A stretch of 64,000 nt of DNA from Aradus depressus (GCA_963662175.1 OY759216.1:36163087-36227086), one strand, 5' to 3'. Positions 45,466 through 57,600 are shown, counted from the first letter of the stretch. Notes: generated from the letters alone by a model not told the origin. Numbers and translations are program-made.

Positions 45466-47190
45466 AGTAAAATGCAGCAAAGCTACGGAACGCATTTGAT
45501 GCAGAACCAAGAAGAGAATGCAAGGATTTCTTCCAAGACCATTAAGATGATCAAGTGGAACTTTTAATATTGTTCTTGCAACAATGAAGAGCTCTGATCA
45601 AGGAATTCAATCTCACGAATTGTAATTTTTTTTAAAAAGTACCCATTTCAGAAAATAGATTGGAGAGCACGACTCGAGGAGGTTGCCTCCATTGAAAATA
45701 TCAGATAAGTAAGACAAGAAATGTAGGATGGGATCTATTGAAACAGATTGATTCCGTCCTCTGTAGGGCTATTTGCGTTTTGACTAAGGAGAGCTGACCC
45801 AGCCAAGATGGACAGATAAAGACTCTTTATAGACCTATTACACTGGGAGAGGGGGGCGTGCTGATCGTGTTAGGGCAGCCCTGAACACCCCTCGTCACGA
45901 ACCGTCACGCCCACTAATTGTAAATCAAACACCTTATTGTGTGCCGAGAGTCGTGCAACTTCCTCCCCCCTATCTATTTAACGTTCTGATTAATTAGACA
46001 AATATTTCAATAATGTGCCACATGTACGTTTTTCTTAATGTCCAATTTGTTTCTCAGACTCGAATCTGGCTGCTTTATTAGAGGCCACTCGCCCGCCGCT
46101 TCTCCAACTTACCATTTACAATCCTCCTCTTCCCTTTTCACGTTTCTTTCCCTATCACCCCATCTTTATAAACGTTATTACTCCTCCGTTTCAAAATGAG
46201 TTAAAAATACCTAATGTGAAAGATGGTTGATGTAGTGAGAAGTGATTATTTCATAGGTAACAAAATAAAAAAAATAGACGGTCAATCATCAACAAGAGTA
46301 GTAAGATGATGTAGGACGAGATTTCTCATAGAAATAACAGACGTTGTCTTCCCAATGTTTTATTTTTGACCAGAACCGGTTATCATCAGTGGCACATATA
46401 TGGTTGAATAAATATAAATAATGAAAAGTAAGTAGCAACTCTTAAAAAAATCAGGATACATAGTAACAAAATAAAATACGTGCTTACCCCACCCGTACAG
46501 CGTAGAGGCTAAAGGACTTCTGGCATAGCTCAAAGGTGTCAAATTAATGTCTTTGTATTTATAGATATCAATTATTGTGTATATTATATTATAAAAAGAC
46601 GTGTAAAGTGATGTAGGAAATGTGAGAGGTGGAAGTTAAAGAAAATTGTTGTAATTAGTTAAACACAAATATTTGAATATGATGTCATAAGGGGTGTCAT
46701 TATTTTTATTTTTGAAATTAATCTCCATTTTTTTGTTTAATATAATTTTTTTTAGAACGATTTAATTTTTTATTATTTCCTCAAAATCTCTCTCTGAATT
46801 AAATTAGGATCTTAACTTGTGATTTCCATTATTTTTTGTTTAATATAATTTTTATTAAATTTTAAGATGATTCGATTTTTTCATTGTTTTTCCCTAAAAT
46901 CTCTCTCTGAAGTAATTTAGACTATCTTAACTTGTGATTTCAACGTACCAACATCTTTCAGATAAATGAAGTAACTACCAATACGGGACGAAATATTTTA
47001 GTAATTTCGTGAAAGATCAAGTGGCATCCTTTTTTTTTTATATATAGTTTATTGGTAAGGATTAACGGAGAATCAATTTTCTCGAGTTATTTATTTTAAT
47101 TTTAGGAGCTTAACTCAGATAATAATGTATTACACTTTTTTTTGTTTTGTTCATCAATTATTAATCCATAAACTCCTTTTAAATCATTTG
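45466..47190. other. Intergenic stretch
   Basis: Apart from foldback F, holds two similar T-rich segments (46715-46810 and 46820-46930, sharing CCTC/TAAAATCTCTCTCTGAA and TTAACTTGTGATTTC), a diverged tandem pair of about 110 bp. No gene. Confidence 0.5.
46303..46540. mobile_element. Foldback family F, longer variant
   Basis: GATGTAGGACGAGATTTCTC, then CCAGAACCGGTTATC and CTTACCCCACCCGTACAG, in the same order as the 25.9-kb copy. Confidence 0.65.
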
Positions 47191-47205
47191 TAAATGCAGT
47201 CAATA

Positions 47206-47551
47206 GGTTAGGTTAGGTTTTATGACTCATGCCCGGGCTTTAACTACGAGGTCATATCGCCTACTACCAGAGCGCTCTTTCGTCACTCTGGTGGACATGA
47301 ACCCGACTCTACTGTGGGAGTCCTAAATTTTGCCTACCCTAAATTTTTATTCATCTAGGGTAGGGGTCTTTAACGAGTACCTGACATCGTACAGGCTCGG
47401 GACCATCGCTTAACGTCCCATCCGAAGGACGGCGTGCTTAAGTTTATTTTACCTCCCAGATAAAATAAACTAAGGGCCTCGGTCGGGCTACGAACCCACG
47501 ACCTTGAGCTCAGAAGTCAAGCACGCATACCACTGAGCTACCGGCGCCCTC
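47206..47551 (-). mobile_element. SINE family 1, full length with (TTAGG)n tail
   Basis: 346 bp, tail GGTTAGGTTAGG on this strand. 11-bp target duplication TGCAGTCAATA at 47195-47205 and 47552-47562. The body is nearly identical to the 44.8-kb copy. Confidence 0.93.
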
Positions 47552-47562
47552 TGCAGTCAATA

Positions 47563-48185
47563 TATTTATCAATGTAATTTTTTTATTTAATTATTTATAT
47601 TCATTTTATTCAGTTATCTATTAATAGAAAATACATTTTATTGTTATTTATAATTTTTAGACGGTTTTATTTTTACCGATTGTAAATTTTAACAATACAA
47701 AAAAAAAAAAATTGGGAGGGAGGGACATTTGTTTGTTTTGGAAGGTTGTGCTGTGGTATTTCATTTTTGAACCTCACAACTCTTTTTCAACATTGGCATA
47801 CGTGAGGAAGTACTATAAAAAAATAATTGTTTGAAAGAAAAAAAACAACAAATAAAATCCATTTTTTCTCTACCTAGCAATGGCAATAAATCTATTTAAT
47901 TCCAAGGTGTGAGCGGGGGCCTTCTTGCTCTCATGGTGGAAGTCTAGAAGTTTGTACTTACAATTAAGTTGTCTGGGATGTGTTGGTAATTATATCTAGC
48001 AACCTGGTCTCACTTTGATAACCTTCCTCTAATTGTAGATTATTATGTCCACTAATTCAGAACCAACCGCGGATACGTCCACTTCCTCTGGGACATGTTT
48101 ATAACACTTCTGGGATATTCTCCAACCAACAAATATATCCTTAGTACTCAATTAACTTTTTTTTTATATAGAAAGCAATCAACAT
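47563..48185. other. Intergenic stretch, nothing recognised
   Basis: AT-rich, with an A-run at 47699-47711. No frame or repeat family supported. Confidence 0.4.
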
Positions 48186-50562
48186 AAGAAAAAAATATCG
48201 AGGAATAGGTAGTCGTTTTAAACTGAAACTCAAACTTTATTATATGAAACTGGAACAGGGGTGTAGCTAGGATGAGGGGGGGGGGGGGGGGGGGCGCGTG
48301 CCCCGTAGCCAGAGCAAAAAACGAAGATAAAAATTAAATAAACCAAAAAAAATAGTTTTTATTAAAAATGGATTGCTTGCAAGTTACCAATAGGATCTTC
48401 AAATTACCCGTGCGTCTGATTCCTAAATCTGCAATCAGCTGTTACATAAATGTACATGTACAAAACAAGTCATATTACATTTACTTAAATATACATATAT
48501 GAATTCGATAATTTCATTTCCTCCCTCAAAATCGTCATTTATTACTTTATACTCTTAAAGCTGATTTTACATGCGCAGTAAAAATGTAAAGCGCAGCAAC
48601 AGCAAATGCACGCTATTGGATGTGAGTCATTTAATTCTAAAAGCACAGAAACCACAGCGTGCATTTGCTGCTGCTGCGCTTTATATTTTTGCTGCTCATG
48701 TAAAGTCAACTTAAGTATTACAGTCAGTGGTTACCTCAGGGGGAGCTTCTAGAAGTCTGAATCTCCCAAATTAATAACAAAAAGTGTTACACTGAAGTGA
48801 AACATACAAGAAGTGAGCATTTAGATTACTGTATTTTTTCAAATAAAAAATTATTTTATAGGCTATTTACTGTTAGACAAATTTTCTGTTAGACGAATTT
48901 TCCACTACATATATACATTTTTTATTGGTAAAATTTTCCGTTAGACGAATTTTCTTTTAGACAATCACCATTAGACCAATTTTCCGTTATACTAATTTTT
49001 TATTAGTGGAATTTTTTATTTGATATCATGAGACGAATATACCGACTTTTCTATTAGGTGAATTTACTTATAGACGAATTTTTCGTTATATGAATTTTTT
49101 GTTAAATGAATTCTATAGATGAATAAAATATAAACGCAATAATGTATTTGAAAAAAATTATTCTAACCTAATTGCTCACTTCTTATGTGTTTTAATTTCA
49201 TAATAATTTTCAGTAACATATTTTCATTATTTTTCCTCTAAAATCATGTTCATGTATCCAATTCTGCAGACTGCACAATTATATAAATTCACAGCTAAGA
49301 CGTTTTTATTGTCTTCTTGTACAATGGAATGGACGAGTAGAAGTATTAGACTTAATTGGAATTTAAGTAATGACTCTTACTGCGAATAGTTTCAATATCT
49401 TCTTGTAGCTAATTGATCTGAGGTCAGGAGTATAATGAAAGTGAACTGGCGGAGAAAGACATGAGCACTCCAGAGACCATAACCCCAGTTGAGTTATGTA
49501 AGTGGAGTGTGAAGAAATGATAATGTTATTATGGAGAAGGGCGGTGCGGTGCGGTGGTCATTAAGAAGAGGAAGAGATGTGAGCGAGTGTCCATATGACA
49601 AATGATCTGTTGGAATGACTTCATCAAGCGAGCCGCGAGCGATCTGTCAAACAAGACCTCACCTGTCAAACATGGCACTCAGAGATACCACACCTCCCTC
49701 CACTCTCCATCACTCGTTAGATGTCACTCACAATCCTATTTATTACACAGAGATGTACAAGTAGATTAACTTATTGAGAAAAGGGCCTATGTATTAGGGT
49801 TGGGATTGATGTTCCCTCTTGCCAATTAATACTGACAACAGTATGGGCAGTGGGCATCATAAGTATAATATTTATTTCCATTAAATCACTAACATTAGAG
49901 GTAAATAACCTTGAGTATCATTAAGTAAGGTGAAAAGAGATGCAGAAAGAGTTCCAAATACTGCAAGAAGCAGGCATCTGTCGACCTTCTCAATGTTGCT
50001 GAGCGAGTCCACTCCTTTTGGCTAAAAATAGATGAATTCATCAAACAGAAAATTCGACTAATAAAAAATACATATAACGAAAAATTCTTCTAATAATGAA
50101 TTCATCAAATAGAAAATTCGTCTGTAGGTAAATTCGCCTAGTAAAAAATTTGTCTAACGGTAAATTTGTCTAATGATGAATTCGTCTAATGGTGAGTTTG
50201 TCTAATAGAAAATTCGTCTAATAAAAAATTCTTCTAATAATGAATTAATCAAATAGAAAATTCTATAGGTAAATTCGCCCAATAGAAAATTTGTCTAACG
50301 GTAAATTTGTCTAATGATGAATTCGTCTAATGGTAAGTTTCTCTAATAGAAAATTCGTCTAATAAAAAATTCATACAGCGGAAAATTCGTCTAACACAAA
50401 ATTTGTCTGACAGTATGAACATAATAAAAACATAATTTTTTATTTGGAAAAATACAGTAATCTAATTGCTCACTTCTTGTATGTTCCAGTTTCATAAAAA
50501 GTTTCAGTAAATTTTTTTTTAAAACGACTACTAGTAGGAATAATACCTCGATATTTTTTCTT
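48186..50562. mobile_element. Long-TIR element with subterminal arrays, carrying a nested hAT MITE
   Basis: Left end AAGAAAAAAATATCGAGG and right end CCTCGATATTTTTTCTT are inverted. The arms continue through GTCGTTTTAAA, ATGAAACTGGAA and CATACAAGAAGTGAGCA to AATAAAAAATTAT, interrupted on the left by the hAT MITE. Inside the arms lie oppositely oriented arrays of TTAGACGAATTTTC (48865-49120) and GAAAATTCGTCTAA (49990-50415). An extra arm copy lies at 49146-49210. No transposase; 49216-49985 is unique. Confidence 0.78.
48256..48794. mobile_element. hAT-type MITE, second copy (nested, internally deleted)
   Basis: Reverse-complement relative of the 3.3-kb MITE: starts CAGGGGTGTAGCTAGGA and contains the same GCAGCAAC/GCTGCTGC internal hairpin. 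About 110 bp near the far end is missing and the right terminus is reduced to TTACACTG. Flanks AACTGGAA (48248-48255) and AAGTGAAA (48795-48802) are a diverged 8-bp duplication of the host arm. Confidence 0.82.
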
Positions 50563-50888
50563 GGCCTGGCGTCCTTGTGGCGACTACAGGGGACTGATTC
50601 TATTACCTACCCTGATCGATAACAACTTCTGCATCTTAAGGATGTTACCTCTGAACTTTATGAAGGGACGATTTTCACTCGAGGCTACCACCAGATTCCG
50701 GTCAAGTCGAGTAATGACTTTCTGGGACACAGAAAGCTTCTAATGCTCGAGGTGAGGAGGGACCTGGATGGTTGCTTTATTTTTATTGAAGACATCCCAC
50801 GGACCCGTCGGTCAACACGGTCTGCGAATTGCAACTTCCACCATCTTCAATTCAGCTGCAACTGTTCCAATGCTGAGAAGGATGGTGC
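50556..50888 (+). pseudogene. Ty3/gypsy reverse transcriptase relic
   Basis: WRPCGDYRGL begins at 50569 and matches the RT N-terminal motif. After frameshifts follow DVTSELYEG (near 50642), GYHQIPVKSSND (near 50682) and, from 50743, LEVRRDLDGCFIFIEDIP, where the YIDD-type catalytic box is degenerate (FIED). The thumb and RNase H are lost; a SINE abuts at 50889. Not part of the 40-kb element. Confidence 0.75.
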
Positions 50889-51240
50889 AGCGCCGGTAGC
50901 TGAGAGCTTGCTTGCCTACCAAGCTCAAGATCGCCGGTTCTTCAGAGACGTTACACGATGATCCCGAGCTTGTGCGATATCAGGTACTCGTTAAAGAATC
51001 CTACTCTGGGTAACTGAGCCTGTTTAAACAAAATTTAAGACTCCCGCAGTAGAGTTGGTCTCATGTCCACCAGAGCGATGAAAGAGCGTAGTAGCCGATA
51101 TGAACTCATAGTCATTTTCTGTGCATGAGACACAAGTAACTAAATACATTTATTGTTAAGACAATATCTACATACAAAACACATGCCGTCCTTCGAAAGA
51201 GGACGTTAAGCGATAATGCTGAGCCTGTGCGATGTCAGAT
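50889..51240 (+). mobile_element. SINE family 1, rearranged copy and fragment
   Basis: Head CAGCGCCGGTAGCTGAGAG at 50889, body to about 51115; a second fragment (GCCGTCCTTCGAAAG onward) at 51182-51240. It lies directly after the gypsy RT relic. Confidence 0.7.
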
Positions 51241-51834
51241 ACTGTAGTTAGCCAAATAACGAAGTTCTATAGTATATTTAAAAAAACGTTTAAGCTATAA
51301 AAACAAGTAAATAAATAAACTGTGACAACTTTCTGAAGCCTTAACTCCTTTTATAGAAATATTACTCCACTTGAGAGACTAAATATTCCTATTCGATTTG
51401 CGAAATGTCAAGTAAGAAAGTAACTTTACATTGATCTGCCTGAATTTCGTTATTCATAGGAACATATCTTGTTTATTTTTTCAGCTCTGTTAAATAATCA
51501 TTTTCATATTTTGGCAATTCATTTGACCAACTTAGATTAAACACGAAACATGTCACACCTTAATTTCCTCTGTATAATATCTCTATTAGTCAGAAGCTTA
51601 TACCGTCTCTAAACCTGTTCTTTTTTTTCTTTTCGTTTTGTTTGTTTTGTTTTTAAGTAACATTTTTTGTTTGTTTGTTTTTATTCACTATTCACATTCA
51701 CTTTCCAAATCTATTACCGGTGACTCCTCATATGTTATTTATTACTTTACACTTATTAATATGCTTCCCTTCAATTTGTGTTATTAAAAAAACCGGTCAA
51801 GTATGAAGCTTCATATGCTCTGGGTCAAACATTC
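51241..51834. other. Intergenic stretch, nothing recognised
   Basis: T-rich simple sequence around 51620-51690 (TTTGTTTGTTTG). No gene. Confidence 0.4.
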
Positions 51835-52150
51835 AATGTTGAGTTTATTTCGGAATTTCATGTTTTCATGATTTTGTACACGATAACGACAAATGACCCA
51901 CACCTATTGATTTTCAGCCAAATTGCTCAAAGAGGAAAGGGCTTTAGGGCAGGGATACTCAAATCAAAAACCCTAATAACTGCCGATGTAATGAATATTT
52001 CGACCGGAAAATTAGTATGAGGATTCAGAAGTCCTTGTGTGAGTCAACTATTGATTTTTTTAAATACATAACGGTCAATTTTAGAGGGAGAGCGAACACG
52101 TAATTGATTAATTCGTGCTAGGTAAGTACATGATCGAAGACTCACGGACG
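51835..52150 (+). repeat. Family X
   Basis: GCCAAATTGCTCAAAGAGG, TAATAACTGCCGATGTAATG, GTGTGAGTCAACTATTG. Confidence 0.7.
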
Positions 52151-52459
52151 ACTAACAGCCGAGGAAGTAATGCTTTTGCAATAGGATCGTTGTTTCAAGA
52201 ATACCAGTTTGGAAGTGGAGATGACTAATTGGGTCAGTCCATTAATTTAAATGAAGTGTACAGTACGGCCCTTATAGATAGAGGAAGATTGATTTTGGTT
52301 CGTTCCGTCGGACGCGGCACTTCGGTGTGTGATTGATGGCATTGCCCCAGGAGTCAAGGATACCATAACACCTCCAGACATAGCAGAAGAGGCAATAGAC
52401 TATTCACATATATACAACATGAAGAATATCTTCAATGTAATTTACATCTTAAAGCTTCT
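52150..52459 (+). other. Unassigned stretch before the tandem array
   Basis: Holds a short coding-like piece (IDGIAPGVKDTITPPD from about 52336), possibly from a retrotransposon polyprotein; too short to assign. Confidence 0.25.
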
Positions 52460-53375
52460 CGCCCACTAGGATAGTGTCGTATCATTGTGTTGTCGGTACA
52501 GGGATGGTACCGGTCTTTCAGAGCAACTCTCTCTGTGTACCTCAATGGAGGTGTTCCCAGTAGGATAGTGTCGTATCAGTGTGTTGTCGCTACAGGGATT
52601 GTACCGGCCTTTCAGAGACAACTCTTTCTGTGTACCTCAATGGAGGTGTTCCCAGTAGGATAGTGTCGTATCAGTGTGTTGTCGGTACAGGGATGGTACC
52701 AGCCTTTCAGAGACAACTCTCTCCGTGTACCTCAATGGAGGTGTTCCCAGTAGGATAGTGTCGTATCAGTGTGTTGTCTGTACAGGGATGGTACCGGCCA
52801 TTCAGAGCAACTCTTTCTGTGTACCTCAATGGAGGTGTTCCCAGTAGGATAGTGTCGTATCAGTGTGTTGTCGGTACAGGGATTGTACCGGCCTTTCAGA
52901 GACAACTCTTTCTGTGTACCTCAATGGAGGTGTTCCCAGTAGGATAGTGTCGTATCAGTGTGTTGTCGGTACAGGGATGGTACCAGCCTTTCAGAGACAA
53001 CTCTCTCCGTGTACCTCAATGGAGGTGTTCTCAGTAGGATAGTGTCGTATCAGTGTGTTGTCGGTACAGGGATGGTACCGGCCATTCAGAGCAACTCTTT
53101 CTCTGTGTACCTCATTGGAGGTGTTCCCCGTAGGATAGTGTCGTATCAGTATGTTGCCGGTACAGGGATTGTACCGGCCTTTTACAGACAACGCTCTCTG
53201 TGTATCTCAATGAAGATGCACTCACTAGAACAGTCTCATATAAGTGTGGTGTCGGTACAGGGATGGTACCAGCCTTTCAGAGACAACTCTCTCGTGTACC
53301 TCAATGTAGGTGCATCCACTAGGATTTTGTCGTATCAGTGTGGTACAGTCATGGTTCCGGCTTTTCAGACACCAT
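52460..53375. repeat. 95-bp tandem array with trimeric higher-order pattern
   Basis: About 9.5 units of 94-96 bp. GTGTTCCCAG or a variant recurs at 52551, 52646, 52741, 52835, 52930, 53025 and 53121. Three unit types alternate: GATTGTACCGGCC, GATGGTACCAGCC...CTCCG, and GATGGTACCGGCCATT. The pattern repeats every three units (about 285 bp). The last units are diverged. The frame at 52958-53476 is a by-product. Confidence 0.93.
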
Positions 53376-53904
53376 ATAAGGCGCCAAGTATTATACCCTT
53401 TCTGTACATGTATGTAATATCTTTTTGTGGATTATTGTTGTTACTTAATTGTTATTGTTATCAAAACACACATTAGATGTAAATTATCACGAGTTTCGTG
53501 TTGTTTCTTGCATTCTAATTAAGTTTAGATGCCGAGTTGTGGATAAGACTCATAGAAAGTTAGCTGAGAACAAGTTGAATAAAGTCGTAATACTCGTGTA
53601 TGGTACAACTGAGACAAGGACCGCTAACCAGTGTCACACCATTCCGTGAATAATGTGTTCTAATTAAATACAAGGTGGGTTTATTGTGTGAGCACGCAAC
53701 ATTTCCATCAGTCCCGACCCCACATTCACTCTGCTGACTAGAATTAAATGGCTTTGAACAATACTGGCTTTGTGGAGTGGAGACAATCAAGTTTTGTATC
53801 GATAATATGTCTTTAAGATATGGGATATTCCACAACAAAAAAGTGAAAATCTGCAACTCGGTTCATAGATTTTTTTTTCTTTCAACTTTCTTGTAACTTT
53901 ACAA

Positions 53905-54138
53905 TAATATAATCGTGTGAGAAATCCGAGATCGAGTTTTCAACGGAATTTGACGTTTCCAGGTCCCCTGACCATATTCGCGATGATGTTTTGTGAGCGC
54001 TCCAACTGAAAGGCGATTAAGTTCATAGAACTTAAAATTTGAAATCAAGAAGAAGTATTAACTTAGATCTGACAAGATTTTGATGGAAATCGGTTGAAAA
54101 GTAATACCTTTTTACTTCAGAGCATTTTACAAGATGGA
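53905..54138 (+). repeat. Family Y
   Basis: GAAATCCGAGATCGAGTTTT, AACGGAATTTGACGTTTCC, ACTTCAGAGCATTTTACAAG. Confidence 0.65.
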
Positions 54139-54144
54139 GGATAG

Positions 54145-54360
54145 GTTTTATGACTCATGCCCGGGCTTTAACTTCGAGGTCATATCGCCTACCACCAGAG
54201 CGCTCTTTCGATACTCTGGTGGACATGAGCCCGACTCTACAGTGGAAGTCTTAAATTTTGCCTACCCTAAATTTTCATTCACCTTGGGCAGGGGGGTCAT
54301 TAACGAGTAGGTCCTGACATCGTACAGGTTCGGTACCATCGCTTAACGTCCCGTCCGAAG
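54145..54360 (-). mobile_element. SINE family 1, head-less copy
   Basis: Body from TATGACTCATGCCCGGG to CGTCCCGTCCGAAG; the tRNA-derived head is missing. Confidence 0.82.
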
Positions 54361-54384
54361 TTACTGCTGATGAAACAAATAAAT

Positions 54385-54510
54385 TTTCACAAAAATTAGA
54401 AAAAGGTTTCAGAAATCCCTGTATAGAGGTAGAGCTAAAACCTAATTGATTAATTCGTGCTGAGTAAGTACAGTGCCGTTGATTCATCGACGACTTTTTT
54501 AATTTTGAAA
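54385..54510 (+). repeat. Family X, 3' end
   Basis: Ends AGTACAGTGCCGTTGATTC, then ATCGACGACTTTTTT. Confidence 0.65.
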
Positions 54511-55144
54511 AATGCATTGAGTGCTATCGATTTTATGAATGTCGTAGTGTAAAAATCTTTATACGCATCAGATGGCAAAAAGTTGTATAAAACAGTTTGA
54601 ATCACGTTACGCCCACACTGTTTTAAGATTATACCAGTAATCTTATGTCGCTTATTATACAACCATAATTAAAGATTTAATCTATCTCTTGTTTTTACCT
54701 TTCCTCATACCTAAGTAGGTGTTAATACATTTCAAGGTAAATAAACACATTAGTTATATTGTAATTATTTAGATAAAATAGATCTATAGATAAATGAGAG
54801 TGATGGGATCTGACAAATCTAGTTTCCATATTGATGGTTTAAAGATAAGTCTTGGTGTGGGGGTGTGAGAAGCTTGAGACCAACTCAGAGGATGAACACG
54901 TAACAACTTTTGATAACTGCTACGACACACACGTATATAATTAATATTTAAATATTCATGGACAATTACCTACAATTCTCTATAGTACTACGCCTACGAT
55001 TTTAATTGTTTTTTAATTATGAGTCGGAACCGCTTAGATCTGTGATATCTCTTATATTTCTCTCAGGTCTGTTATCAAAATTACTGCTTTATAGAATGGA
55101 TTTAAGGTTCATCATTTCAGAAAATATTAATAATACAAAAATGG

Positions 55145-55217
55145 ATTTTTTATCTGGAAGTTGAAAAAAAAACTTGAGCACGCCGTCCTTCGAATAGGAT
55201 GTTAAGCGATGATCCTA
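55145..55217 (+). mobile_element. SINE family 1 fragment
   Basis: Short central piece with TTATCTGGAAG and CACGCCGTCCTTCG. Confidence 0.7.
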
Positions 55218-55640
55218 TTTTTTTACTTCAAAATTTATTATTAAAAGTCTTCGGTGAATCACCAGCAATGCACTTCCTCAGAAAGAATTAATCAATTAAG
55301 TTCTTGCTCTCACGCTAAAACCAACTGACCCTAGAAATCAATATGTAATTGATTTACACGTGGACTTCTGAACCTTCTTACTAAATACAAAGGCAGTTAT
55401 TATGGATTTTAATTAGTCCCCACGACTGACCCATTCTCACCGGTCGATTTCGCGGAAAATTCGTAGGTGCCGTTCCTATGGGGGTTTGAATTTAAATATA
55501 AAATTTCATGTCGATATATTCATTACATCGGCAGTTATTGGGATTTTTGAGTTGAGCCTCTTCTCTGATCCCCCCTTTCGGCCGATTCTGCTAAGATAAA
55601 TTATGTAAGGCATTTAGGGGGGGGGGGGGGGGGGGGGGGG
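55215..55640 (-). repeat. Family X with a 24-G run
   Basis: TCTTCGGTGAATCACCAGC to CCGATTCTGCTAAG; a 24-G run follows at 55617-55640. Confidence 0.75.
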
Positions 55641-56059
55641 TATAAGCTTAATATTACTAATTCTTACTATAGGGAAGGGGGGTTAAGAATTTGATCTTAT
55701 GTAAGTTTTTGAATTAAAAATCTACTACTTTCGCGCTAAGAAATGGCGCTATTGGATAGCGCCATCTGTACTTAGTTCTCAAATTCAGTATTGAATCCTA
55801 CAGAAATCGTATGGTCTCAGTACTTCAAGACATTTGTTTATTATATTGTCTCGCTGACTAGGGATTTCCCTATTGCTTGAATTTTGAAAAATAATTGTCA
55901 TTTTAATATCATTTATTTATTATACCTGACATGTCTGGATATTTACATCCACTTTTATTTAAAGCTTGGGTACAAGCTTTTTTAGTTGAAATTTTATGAT
56001 ATCTTACAATAGGGAGGGAAGGGGGAGGTCGAATTAGCTTTAAAAAAGCCTTACGTAAT

Positions 56060-56270
56060 TTATGAATGGCCCTCAATAGGTGTCGACCTTATCCCAAAAA
56101 GTTCTGGATAAACATATAAAATGCTGTGTTGATACATTCATACTATCGGGAATTATCGTATTCACAGAAACGCTTATATAAACATTTATTTTTATTTTTG
56201 AAATCTGGAGTCGAAATACTTGAAAATCCTGTAAAAACTCAACTTCGAATTTCGAAAAAACAATATTTCA
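56060..56270 (-). repeat. Family X fragment
   Basis: AGGTGTCGACCTTATCCC to AACTTCGAATTTCG. Confidence 0.65.
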
Positions 56271-56289
56271 TCAAGTGGAGCTAGACAGT

Positions 56290-56412
56290 CATTATGACTC
56301 ATGCATGGGCTTTAACTGCTGATTCATATCGCCTCCAGCAGAGCGCTATTTCGCCGCTCTGGTATAACATGAGCCAGCCTCTATTGTGGGAGATATGAAT
56401 TTTGCCTACCCA
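56290..56412 (-). mobile_element. SINE family 1, 3' fragment
   Basis: Starts ATTATGACTCATGCATGGGC and breaks off after TTTGCCTACCCAG; diverged. Confidence 0.7.
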
Positions 56413-56419
56413 GTGGATC

Positions 56420-57250
56420 CAGGTCATCCAATGGATCTGGGATGTCCCAAAAGACTATTTTGTTCGTGGGATAAATCGAATTGAGACTTCACCGATAATC
56501 TAACCTGAGTTTCATCAACAAACTTTCTTAATTCAGCTCCACAACCACCTAGATCAGTCATGACGCCTCTCTCATCGACTTACATAAATCCCTCATAGAT
56601 TTATGAGACATGATAACCGCATGTCCTTAATATCTGTTCTCTGTCCTGGTCGAGGGTGAGAAGCCTCGCGTGTAGAATCTGTCTATCAATCATGAGGTTC
56701 CCGGAGGCGGGGAACAGAGTGGGGGAGAGTCAGGAACACGACCGTCATGAGAATGAGGGGATATAGGTTAGCGAGGACGGGAAAACGTTCTCCACGACTC
56801 ATGACCACCTACCATATGGTAGGCCTCAGAATTTCTGCATAAAAAACCCTTACTTAATATCCTACTTTCTATAACCATCGACATAAACCATAAAGCCCGG
56901 GTCCGCTGTCAGTAAAAGAAGTGTCGATAATAGTAGTCTAACCAAGCTGTGGCAGATGGACTATGGAGAACAAGGAAGAAAAACATCGAATTACTAGCAC
57001 AGTTCATTTCTTACACTATTTAAATACAGCATACAAAGGAACCATCCATCTTGGATATTTTAGTAGGTCTTCAACCCTGATCTTATCCATTTACCGACAA
57101 TGGTTCTTATGGCATAAAAAAAGGTAAGTAATTATACGAGAGGAAGTCAGGGCCGAAGGAGAAGCCTTGTAACTATCTGGAGGTGCGATGATGTTTGTTT
57201 TGGCTTTTTGGATATGGATTTCATTTCACTTCTCCAACAATACGAAGCAT
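56420..57250. other. Intergenic stretch, nothing recognised
   Basis: Less AT-rich than its surroundings, no open frame or repeat family seen. Confidence 0.4.
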
Positions 57251-57254
57251 AGAA

Positions 57255-57600
57255 GTTGTGGAATCGGATCAGAAATTCGATGCTGAGTTTTCAACAAAAT
57301 TTCATGTTTTCCGACATCCTAATACCGAAAATTAAAAACAATACTGTGTAAGTGGGTGTGTGTCTGTGAACACGAAACTCCCGGCAAAAGGAAATTTCAT
57401 ATGTAAGTTGAAAGCCCTATAATGACGTTAGAGGGGGTTCAACACAAAGATCCCAATAAATGTATTGATTTCCTGCGAAATTTGTTGAAGGGAAGAGGGG
57501 GTTCAGAGGAGGTGGGCTCGACCCAAGTACCGTAATAACTGCCGATGTAATGAATGTATCGATACAAAATTTAGTATCAGGATTCATAAGCCAATATCTA
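57255..57600 (+). repeat. Family X
   Basis: CAGAAATTCGATGCTGAG, GTGTGTCTGTGAACACGA, TAATGAATGTATCGATAC. Confidence 0.75.

Noticed and set aside
52958..53476. 172-residue repeat protein
   Set aside because: It lies on the 95-bp tandem array; indels of one base between units shift the frame, so no consistent peptide repeat exists.
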